From the NCBI GenBank assembly GCA_018654745.1, contig JABILA010000020.1, positions 1-33,060 of the forward strand: a stretch of 33,060 nucleotides of DNA, written 5' to 3'. The translations under genes and the position numbers were made by a program. The notes beneath the pieces were generated by a model. It was not told the DNA's origin, did not search any database, and saw only the letters and a list, made by a program, of their open reading frames with translations. Positions 1-5,682 of this stretch are shown here, in pieces (positions within the stretch are counted from its first letter, which is position 1; each line of letters opens with the position of its first letter). This DNA is from Alphaproteobacteria bacterium. GTDB lineage: Bacteria > Pseudomonadota > Alphaproteobacteria > UBA2966.

Positions 1-84
1 CGTCAAAATGCCGTCCTTGCCTGTCAGCTTCTGGCCATCTTGCAGGGCAGAAAGAGCTGTATCAAAATCAAAATCATTTCGCAT
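1..84 (-). CDS. IS256-family transposase, N-terminal fragment (partial)
   Basis: An ATG at 84-82 opens a frame that continues off the left edge. The 28 visible residues begin MRNDFDFDTALSAL and reach LTGKDGILT. The pattern of an aromatic/acidic start, ALxALxxGxxLTGKDGILT, matches the N-terminus of one large branch of IS256-type transposases as I remember it; the DDE catalytic residues lie outside the window. The frame is open to the window edge. The gene starts within the IS, just inside its inverted repeats, and is transcribed in the same direction as the disrupted primase-polymerase. Family assignment rests on a short stretch, so confidence is moderate. Confidence 0.7.
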   Translation of the reverse strand, partial: MRNDFDFDTALSALQDGQKLTGKDGILT

Positions 85-926
85 GTGTCATTCCTTTTCT
101 TCAGTTTAAAGAAATGACACGGAATTTCTAACGCTCCCATACCACTTTCTATACCAGAGCGAATTGTGGAATCAATTTCCGATGAACCCATTCCAGTCAT
201 CGCTCCAAAAAACTCAAGCATCGCTTCGACCGATGTTCGTTCGAGCAGACCGTGGCCGATTAGTTGTCCCAGGGAATAGGCTGAGCGATTGAGTTGATCG
301 TTTCTGCTCCCCTCTTTGGTCCGCATCAGAGTACTCATCTCATCAATCAGAACAGCTTTGATATACCTTTCGACATCAGCAGGCTTTTCACCAAATGATT
401 GGGTATTTACTGCCTCTGCAAAAACCCATTCGGGCAGTTCAGCAATTTCCTCCTCGTCCAAACCAACTTCCCACTTATAGGATATTGAATCACCGCCGTT
501 CATTGCTCTCACCGATGGTGGGGCGACAACGTAGCCACCGTCACCCCTGATATCCATACCACCTAGCAAGCCCGTAGCATTCTGGGTTCGTTGACCAGGA
601 TGTTTGTAATAATAGTGGCGGCCTCTCGGGGTTTTCACTATTGGAGTTTTCGGAAGTCCAAGCTCATTTGCTTCGGCTTCTGCTTCTTCAGTGTCGAAAT
701 CAAGAACAACAATTCCGCTCACTTGACCGGTCACTATCCCCCAGTTGCTATTCCTGTAATCTTGAACCCATAACTTTATTCGTCCGATGCCAGCCGCTTT
801 TCTTTGGAATTGTTCCCAAAGCACCAGCGGAGATTTTCTTCCGTTTTCAATGGGGAAGATGCTAAATCCGTGGTCGAGATATGATTGAAGCCCGAGAGGC
901 AATTCTGCTTTCATAAAGTCGGTCAT
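24..926 (-). CDS. Bifunctional DNA primase/polymerase (prim-pol), 3' end replaced by IS sequence
   Basis: Prim-Pol domain protein of the kind carried by integrative elements and plasmids, expected to make primers and extend them during element replication. Residues 14-170 carry the hallmarks: VLDFDT (D76 and D78, likely metal ligands), GRHYYYK around 102-108, and GGMDIRGDGGYVVAPPS at 122-138. A helical tail follows to about residue 269. The last ~31 residues are encoded by the IS256 element inserted at about base 120, so this is a truncated or chimeric gene; whatever lay downstream (often a helicase-like ATPase) is displaced. The ATG shares its A with the TAA of the upstream excisionase-like gene, implying translational coupling. 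Family is confident; activity of the chimera is unknown. Confidence 0.82.
   Translation of the reverse strand: MTDFMKAELPLGLQSYLDHGFSIFPIENGRKSPLVLWEQFQRKAAGIGRIKLWVQDYRNSNWGIVTGQVSGIVVLDFDTEEAEAEANELGLPKTPIVKTPRGRHYYYKHPGQRTQNATGLLGGMDIRGDGGYVVAPPSVRAMNGGDSISYKWEVGLDEEEIAELPEWVFAEAVNTQSFGEKPADVERYIKAVLIDEMSTLMRTKEGSRNDQLNRSAYSLGQLIGHGLLERTSVEAMLEFFGAMTGMGSSEIDSTIRSGIESGMGALEIPCHFFKLKKRNDTCEMILILIQLFLPCKMARS
85..120. repeat. 8-bp inverted repeat near the IS256 end
   Basis: GTGTCATT (85-92) and AATGACAC (113-120) are perfect reverse complements around a 20-bp AT-rich spacer. They sit directly upstream of the transposase ATG and at the junction with the primase-polymerase gene. They may be terminal or subterminal transposase binding sites of the IS. 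Confidence 0.6.
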
Positions 927-1150
927 TACACACCCCCCTGGCTGGCGTTACTGGTCGATTCGCGGCGACAGGATTCCGTCCATTTTTCCAGGTCGGCTAT
1001 ATTGTAGCGAACGCAACTTCCGAATTTATGGAAAGCTGGGCCATATCCTGTTACCCGGAATTTCTGGAGCGTTCTCTTTGACAGACCGAGTCGTGCTGCC
1101 GCAGATTGCTCCCTGATAAAAGATGTTTCATTAACGTCCAAATTACTCAT
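926..1150 (-). CDS. Excisionase/AlpA-like helix-turn-helix protein
   Basis: Small DNA-binding protein of 74 residues with a MerR/excisionase-type winged HTH: EQSAAARLGLSKRTLQKFR forms the helices and YNIADLEKW is the typical end of this fold. Such proteins direct excision by the neighbouring integrase or activate element genes. The ATG at 1150 is preferred because GGAG lies 7 bp upstream; an in-frame TTG two codons earlier has poorer spacing. It overlaps the primase-polymerase start by one base and is the first gene of that operon. A promoter candidate sits at 1244-1272. Whether it acts as an excisionase or a transcription factor cannot be decided from sequence. Confidence 0.75.
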   Translation of the reverse strand: MSNLDVNETSFIREQSAAARLGLSKRTLQKFRVTGYGPAFHKFGSCVRYNIADLEKWTESCRRESTSNASQGGV

Positions 1151-1243
1151 ATTCAATCTCCTGTTTTAGGGTCCCGTTCCAACAGAAATGCTGTCTGTTT
1201 GATCGAGGAAGACGGCTCAAAAGGCGCGCTTTTTGTGGACCTG

Positions 1244-1272
1244 TATATAAGGAGTTTCGACACAAATTGCAA
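1244..1272 (-). promoter_or_regulatory. Sigma70-like promoter candidate for the excisionase/prim-pol operon
   Basis: On the minus strand TTGCAA (1272-1267) is followed after 17 bp by TATATA (1249-1244), about 90 bp upstream of the 1150 start codon. Spacing and both hexamers fit a housekeeping promoter. This is inferred from pattern only. Confidence 0.5.
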
Positions 1273-1491
1273 GCAAATAATTGTTGTATTTCAATAGGTT
1301 AGCTTTAAAGACGGTAATTTTTCATTCCTTATCTCATTATTGGGAGCCACTTGTGTGCCGGGAGATTCGCAACGGGCTTGTACGGCTTTCTGAGGGGCTT
1401 CTTTGGGCCACCCTGGAGTGCAAAATAAAATGGGTCAGTGGGCGAGAAAGTTTGCTGCTGGACGACGGCATTCGCGTGGTCGGGCTGAACT

Positions 1492-1527
1492 GGGGCAATA
1501 TGGGGCACTGGACGGGGTCTAATGGGG
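1492..1527 (+). repeat. Four phased GGGG tracts (G-quadruplex motif)
   Basis: GGGG occurs at 1492-1495, 1502-1505, 1514-1517 and 1524-1527, with loops of 6, 8 and 6 bases. This meets the usual pattern for an intramolecular four-tier G-quadruplex on the + strand. The starts are 10, 12 and 10 bp apart, close to one helical turn, so repeated protein-binding half-sites are an alternative reading. Confidence 0.6.
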
Positions 1528-1730
1528 CTGGAGGCACTCGGTGACCCTGTGCCCGATAGGGCGTTTCTGGGGGTGGCGTTCAGGTGGATGGCTACCGGGA
1601 ACTGGCTGTTCGCTTAGCCCTGGAGAGGACTGGGTCCAGTTTTGCTCACTGTATTGCCCTATTTGAAATATCTGTGGACGAGAATAATGAGACACAGGAC
1701 CGCCACCCCCAGTCCCGCCGCGAAGAGTGG

Positions 1731-2996
1731 TCAGTCCTTATTTGATTTGGACACCATATGACCGGAAACAAGACTGGCAGCTTCCTTCAATGCTTCATCT
1801 GCTGCGTGAGCATACCTTTGCGTGGTGCTGGCTTGAGAATGTCCGAGGAGCTTACCAATCATTGGCAAAGAGAGACCAAGACCGGTTGCTGTTGCACCCA
1901 CCGTATGTCGAATGTCGTGGATGCGAACGTCTTGAAGGCCACAGCGGGCACGGATACGTCGCCAGGCTTTCTGTACGTTTACGAACGCTTCTTCAGGATC
2001 ACTTTTGGAAGGAATAACCCAATCACTTTCCCTAATATATTTGATGCCGGATAAGCCTTCCAGACACTCCAGAGCCTCTTGCCCTAATATTCGAGTTGAC
2101 GGGCCTGTTTTTGTTTTCGGCAATCGCAAGAGTCCCTTTTCCAGGTCCACGAATTTCCACTGCAAAGTCCGGATCTCATTCAACCTACAACCTGTATACA
2201 TTAGCAGACGAAAGAATGCTGTAATTTGTGGCAACTCGACCCCCTCTAAGTCACTCATCGTTACCAAATCTTGATTTTTCTTTTCCTTATTCTTATTGGA
2301 ATTTCTTTTTGTTTCGAGCATTTGATATCGGCTGTCAGATTTATCAAGCTCATCAAAAAGGAGGATTATTTCATCATCGCTCAAGTAACGATGGCGGTTT
2401 TCTTCTTTGAACTTATTCAAGTAGCGGGTGGGATTCGTCCCATAATCGCGCAGGCCCCATTGTTCGGCCAGTCCAAACATTTTCGAAAGCAACGCAACTA
2501 GACGATTAGCCCGATGAGGCATGTGTTTGAGGCCACTGTGCAATCGGTCTATGTCCAAAGTCGAAACTGAGGAGACTCTGTCGTCTCCCATGGCTGGTAG
2601 AATGTAATTGCGGATCATCGCTGCATCTTCCGAAATGCTTTTTTCTGCCTTGTGTATTTCCGCGTAATCACACATGTATCTGGCGCACAGTTCCTCCATG
2701 GAAGGAGCAGATTTGAGTGCCTGAAGGGCTGCGGCAGGGTCTTCGCCTTTCTGGACAGCACCCAGCATCACCTTCGCTTGGTCCCTCGCCTGCTGCACAG
2801 TAAAAATACCGTGGTCACCAATTTTGGGTCGCCTCTCCCTACCGTCCTTTGTCCGGTAGTAGACTTGGTAGGATCGCCGTCCCGCTGGTGTAATCTTTGC
2901 CTGAAACCCTTTCACCTCAGTGTCATGGAGGATTATGTCCTTGGCCTGTGGAGTTTGAGATTCGACTGCTGTTTTGGTTAACTTGAATTTCGGCAT
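1731..2996 (-). CDS. Tyrosine recombinase/site-specific integrase
   Basis: Phage/island-type integrase that would recombine the element into the 3' end of a tRNA-Thr gene. It has 421 residues, typical of the P4-like class with an N-terminal DUF4102 arm-binding region (residues 1-85), a SAM-like core-binding domain (~95-200) and the catalytic domain (~205-410). The catalytic set is visible: R271 in TGCRLNEIR, H360 and R363 in HDIRHT, H386 in LGHSQ and the nucleophile Y395 in QRYAH. An Asn/Lys-rich insert lies at about 230-247. The ATG at 2996 is chosen because GGGG lies 7 bp upstream and MPKFKLTKTAV is a usual integrase start; ATGs at 3002 and 3038 are alternatives. The gene lies about 150 bp from the attachment-site tRNA fragment and reads away from it. 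It looks intact. Confidence 0.96.
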   Translation of the reverse strand: MPKFKLTKTAVESQTPQAKDIILHDTEVKGFQAKITPAGRRSYQVYYRTKDGRERRPKIGDHGIFTVQQARDQAKVMLGAVQKGEDPAAALQALKSAPSMEELCARYMCDYAEIHKAEKSISEDAAMIRNYILPAMGDDRVSSVSTLDIDRLHSGLKHMPHRANRLVALLSKMFGLAEQWGLRDYGTNPTRYLNKFKEENRHRYLSDDEIILLFDELDKSDSRYQMLETKRNSNKNKEKKNQDLVTMSDLEGVELPQITAFFRLLMYTGCRLNEIRTLQWKFVDLEKGLLRLPKTKTGPSTRILGQEALECLEGLSGIKYIRESDWVIPSKSDPEEAFVNVQKAWRRIRARCGLQDVRIHDIRHTVGATATGLGLSLPMIGKLLGHSQASTTQRYAHAADEALKEAASLVSGHMVSKSNKD

Positions 2997-3107
2997 TTCC
3001 ATCCCCTTCCCCAGTTCTAAGTCGCATATAGGTCGCACAAGAGAGCCAACCGTGGCGTATCGGAGGGTAAAGATAGTTTGCGAATGTGTCTAAATTATGT
3101 TTATAAT

Positions 3108-3135
3108 CAGTACTATGTGGTAGTACAGGGTACTG
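3108..3135. repeat. Inverted repeats beside the attachment site
   Basis: GTACTA (3110-3115) and TAGTAC (3121-3126) form a 6-bp inverted repeat with a 5-bp spacer. CAGTAC (3108-3113) and GTACTG (3130-3135) form an overlapping wider pair. They sit between the integrase gene and the tRNA fragment, where integrase or excisionase binding sites are expected. Confidence 0.45.
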
Positions 3136-3162
3136 TAGAGTATCGGGCGATTGAGTGGGAAA

Positions 3163-3212
3163 CCTGATTTGTAATCAGGGGGTCCCGGGTTCAAATCCTG
3201 GTGCCAGCACCA
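3163..3212 (+). other. tRNA-Thr(TGT) 3' fragment, attachment-site half of the integrative element
   Basis: This is the 3' part of a tRNA, from the anticodon stem to the encoded CCA. The anticodon stem is 3163-3167 paired with 3175-3179, the 7-base loop carries TGT at 3170-3172, the variable loop is 3180-3184, the T stem is 3185-3189 with 3197-3201, the T loop is TTCAAAT, the acceptor strand is TGCCAGC (3202-3208), then A73 and CCA (3210-3212). Upstream there is no matching acceptor strand or D arm, so this is not a complete gene. It is the expected remnant when an element inserts into a tRNA 3' end. The reconstituted full tRNA-Thr should lie at the other, left end of the element, outside the window. 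Confidence 0.85.
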
Positions 3213-3219
3213 TTTAAAT

Positions 3220-3258
3220 CAAGGACCTGGCAAAATACTGTCAGGTCCTTGTTTTGTT
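3220..3258 (+). terminator. Rho-independent terminator of the original tRNA-Thr gene
   Basis: CAAGGACCTG (3220-3229) and CAGGTCCTTG (3242-3251) form a perfect 10-bp stem with a 12-base loop, followed by TTTTGTTT. It lies 8 bp past the tRNA CCA end and was probably the terminator of the tRNA gene before the element inserted. Confidence 0.75.
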
Positions 3259-3282
3259 TCAGGGACCACCAAGCGAAGGCAA

Positions 3283-3311
3283 TTGATTTCGTAATCTCCC
3301 CATTCTAGATT
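3283..3311 (+). promoter_or_regulatory. Promoter candidate for the ADH/enolase-superfamily pair
   Basis: TTGATT (3283-3288), a 17-bp spacer and TAGATT (3306-3311) lie 56 bp upstream of the alcohol dehydrogenase ATG. Each hexamer matches the sigma70 consensus at four of six positions. Pattern only. Confidence 0.35.
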
Positions 3312-3366
3312 TTTATCAAGGTCGCAGGATATTCCGGACCTGGATCGTTGAGAGGGTCACAGGTTC

Positions 3367-4446
3367 ATGAAAGCAGCTGTTTGTCGGGAATTCGGGAAAC
3401 CACTTTCCATCGAGGATGTTGATATTGCGGCCCCTGGCCCCGGAGAAATCCTGGTCAAACTGGCGGCCTGTGCCATATGCCACAGCGACATAATGTTTAT
3501 GGATGGCGCCTGGGGTGGTCAGTTACCGGCTGTGTTTGGTCACGAGGCCTCGGGTGTCGTTGTATCTGTTGGCGAAGGCGTCACCGACGTAGCAACGGCG
3601 GACCATGTTGTCGTCACCCTGATCCGATCCTGTGGGCACTGTCACTATTGTGCCCAGGGCGTCTCGACTGCCTGCGAAACAACATTTGATCTTGATAGAA
3701 ACAGCCCTCTCAGCGCCATTACTGGTGAATCCCTGCTTCAAGGACTTCGTACAGGTGCTTTTGCCGAGTATGTCCTGGTGCATGCCTCACAGGCAGTTGC
3801 CATTGATTGTAGCATCCCTCTCGATGCAGCGAGCCTCCTGGCTTGCGGCGTAATTACCGGTTACGGCGCAGTCGTTAATACGGCACAGGTTCGCGCAGGC
3901 AGCAATGTCGTCGTCATCGGCACGGGGGGCGTTGGCCTTAATTCGGTTCAAGGAGCCGCGATCAGCGGGGCAAACCGGGTAATTGCCGTTGATGTGGCAG
4001 AGGATAAACTGGCGGCTGCCAAAACATTCGGGGCAACGGATGGTCTATTGGCATCAGACCCGGACTTGCCTGGCAGCATCAAAAAACTGACGGATGGCAG
4101 GGGAGCGGATTTTGTCTTTGTAACTGTTGGGGCAAAATCAGCTATCGACAGCGCCTATGATTTGATGGCCCCGACCGGTGCCGTTGTCCTCGTAGGCATG
4201 CCGGCAACCGGCGTTATGTCAGAATACGAGCCAGGCAATGTTGCAGCTTACGGACAGCGAATATTAGGATCGAAAATGGGTTCGGGCCGCGTTCCTGTGG
4301 ATATTCCAAACCTTGCCTCTTTGTACCAGCAAGGACGGTTAAAGCTGGATGAGTTGATTTCAGGTCGCTACGCGCTTGATGAGATCAATGAGGCCATCGC
4401 ATCCACAAAAAGCGGCAGCGCCCTCAGAAATGTAATAGTGTTTTGA
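3367..4446 (+). CDS. Zinc-dependent alcohol dehydrogenase (MDR family)
   Basis: Cytoplasmic medium-chain dehydrogenase that would oxidise an alcohol to an aldehyde or ketone with NAD. The 359-residue length is usual. Catalytic zinc ligands are C38 (ICHSD), H59-E60 (GHE) and C160 (ACGVITGYG). The structural-zinc lobe is complete with C89, C92, C95 and C103. The Rossmann motif GTGGVG is at 185-190, and the acidic D209 after the second strand favours NAD over NADP. The stop is 1 bp before the next ATG, so the two are co-transcribed. It is the first chromosomal gene after the tRNA fragment. The substrate is not evident; the neighbouring genes suggest a hydroxylated or choline-like amine breakdown product. 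AGGG lies 10 bp before the ATG. Confidence 0.95.
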   Translation: MKAAVCREFGKPLSIEDVDIAAPGPGEILVKLAACAICHSDIMFMDGAWGGQLPAVFGHEASGVVVSVGEGVTDVATADHVVVTLIRSCGHCHYCAQGVSTACETTFDLDRNSPLSAITGESLLQGLRTGAFAEYVLVHASQAVAIDCSIPLDAASLLACGVITGYGAVVNTAQVRAGSNVVVIGTGGVGLNSVQGAAISGANRVIAVDVAEDKLAAAKTFGATDGLLASDPDLPGSIKKLTDGRGADFVFVTVGAKSAIDSAYDLMAPTGAVVLVGMPATGVMSEYEPGNVAAYGQRILGSKMGSGRVPVDIPNLASLYQQGRLKLDELISGRYALDEINEAIASTKSGSALRNVIVF

Positions 4447-4447
4447 T

Positions 4448-5638
4448 ATGAAAATAGTTGATGTAAAGACATTTGTTGTTGGCAACCCACCACCCCATTT
4501 TGGCGGACGCTACTTCATATTCCTGAAACTGGTCACGGACACCGGCATAGAAGGCGTAGGTGAGGTTTATTCCGCAACCTTTGGCCCACACGTCATTGCC
4601 GAGATGATCAAGGATGTTTGCGAACGGCATGTCATCGGGCACGATCCGTCACGGATCGAGGCTTTGTGGCGCAATGTCTATGGCGCCGGATATACATTAC
4701 GTCCCGATGTCTCTGTCATGGGTATTCTGAGCGGTATCGAGATGGCCTGTTGGGATATTGTCGGCAAAGAAGTCAACAAACCTGTTTATGAATTGCTGGG
4801 TGGACGCGTTCACGAATCATTACGCTCATACACCTACCTGTATCCGGATGCGAATGAAGACGCTGATGCCTTTTATGCTGACCCTGTCAGGTCTGCCGAA
4901 CGAGCTGTGGAATATGTCGACCAGGGTTTTACGGCCATCAAATTTGATCCGGCTGGCCCTTACACGGTTTATGACCCTCATATGCCAACCCTCGAAGATA
5001 TCGCCCGTTCTGTCGAGTTTGTCAAAACGATCCGGGAGGCAGTTGGAACGAAAGCTGATTTATTGTTCGGGACCCACGGCCAGTTCACGACTTCGGCTGC
5101 TATCCGCCTCGCCCGCCAGCTCGAACCCTGGGACCCTTTGTGGTTTGAAGAACCCACGCCGCCGGAAAATCCGCGCGAGATGGCCAGGGTTGCAAGGCAA
5201 ACTTCAATCCCCATTGCCACCGGTGAGCGACTGACCACCAAATATGAATTTGCACGTGTATTGGAAAACCAGGCCGCGTCAATCTTACAAATGGCCCTGG
5301 GTCGTGTTGGTGGTTTGCTGGAGGCCAAAAAAATTGCAGGCATGGCAGAAACCTATTACGCCCAGATCGCACCACATTTGTATTGTGGGCCCATCGAGGG
5401 TGCTGCCAATATCCAGATCAGCACCTGCTCTCCCAACTTTCTAATTCTCGAAAGTATTCAGCAATGGGGCGACTTCCATACTGAAATTCTGAAAAAGCCG
5501 ATTCAGTGGCAAGACGGTCGCGTGATCCCGCCAACAGCACCGGGCCTGGGTGTCGAACTCAATGAAGAAGTTGCGCTTGCACATCCCTATGAAGGCAAAC
5601 ACTTGCACCTTGAGATGCTGGAAGAGCCCAGATATTAG
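4448..5638 (+). CDS. Mandelate racemase/muconate lactonizing enzyme family protein (enolase superfamily)
   Basis: Enolase-superfamily enzyme of 396 residues: N-terminal capping domain (~1-120) and TIM barrel (~130-370). Members abstract the alpha-proton of a carboxylate and act as racemases, epimerases or acid-sugar dehydratases. Visible active-site positions are K165 (IKFD), E234-E235 (FEEP), E260 (GERL) and H310 (PHLYCGP), a layout closest to galactonate or mannonate dehydratase-like groups. The first metal ligand, normally Asp in DxHG, reads G208 in GTHG, and the Asp that usually partners the catalytic His (PDL) appears as A283 in QMALG. Both changes come from alignment by eye. It begins 1 bp after the dehydrogenase stop. 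An epimerase or dehydratase for a betaine or sugar-acid-like substrate is possible, but no function is assigned. Confidence 0.9.
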   Translation: MKIVDVKTFVVGNPPPHFGGRYFIFLKLVTDTGIEGVGEVYSATFGPHVIAEMIKDVCERHVIGHDPSRIEALWRNVYGAGYTLRPDVSVMGILSGIEMACWDIVGKEVNKPVYELLGGRVHESLRSYTYLYPDANEDADAFYADPVRSAERAVEYVDQGFTAIKFDPAGPYTVYDPHMPTLEDIARSVEFVKTIREAVGTKADLLFGTHGQFTTSAAIRLARQLEPWDPLWFEEPTPPENPREMARVARQTSIPIATGERLTTKYEFARVLENQAASILQMALGRVGGLLEAKKIAGMAETYYAQIAPHLYCGPIEGAANIQISTCSPNFLILESIQQWGDFHTEILKKPIQWQDGRVIPPTAPGLGVELNEEVALAHPYEGKHLHLEMLEEPRY

Positions 5639-5682
5639 GGCTGATCCATTTAACCTGATTGGACCTGGGTCAAAGTCGACGG

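Larger units (their letters stand above)
1..120 (-). mobile_element. IS256-family insertion sequence, 5' end (runs off left edge)
   Basis: This is the first ~120 bp of an insertion sequence that continues beyond the window. It contains the start of a transposase (1-84) preceded by an 8-bp perfect inverted repeat, GTGTCATT at 85-92 and AATGACAC at 113-120, separated by 20 bp. The coding sequence of the primase-polymerase on the same strand runs smoothly until about base 120 and then switches to residues unlike that family, so the outer IS end is placed near 120. The exact terminal inverted repeat and target duplication cannot be confirmed because the other end is not present. Confidence 0.65.
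1157..1730. other. 574-bp intergenic region of the integrative element
   Basis: No convincing gene is seen. Short open frames here lack a good ribosome site and have atypical composition. The stretch holds the promoter candidate at 1244-1272, four phased GGGG tracts at 1492-1527, and a 12-bp inverted repeat pair, CTGGGGGTGGCG at 1567-1578 with its complement at 1701-1712. The half next to the integrase stop is G-rich on the + strand while the half next to the HTH gene is AT-rich. Confidence 0.6.

Noticed and set aside
1281..1544. Small frame in the integrative-element gap (87 codons)
   Set aside because: No ribosome site, no recognisable motif, and the G-rich repeats explain its odd composition.
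1567..1712. 12-bp inverted repeat CTGGGGGTGGCG / CGCCACCCCCAG as a terminator or IS ends
   Set aside because: The arms are 122 bp apart with no open frame for a transposase between them and no T-tract; recorded only as part of the intergenic region.
3137..3212. Complete tRNA-Thr gene
   Set aside because: No 5' acceptor strand complementary to TGCCAGC and no D arm upstream of the anticodon stem; only the 3' part is present.
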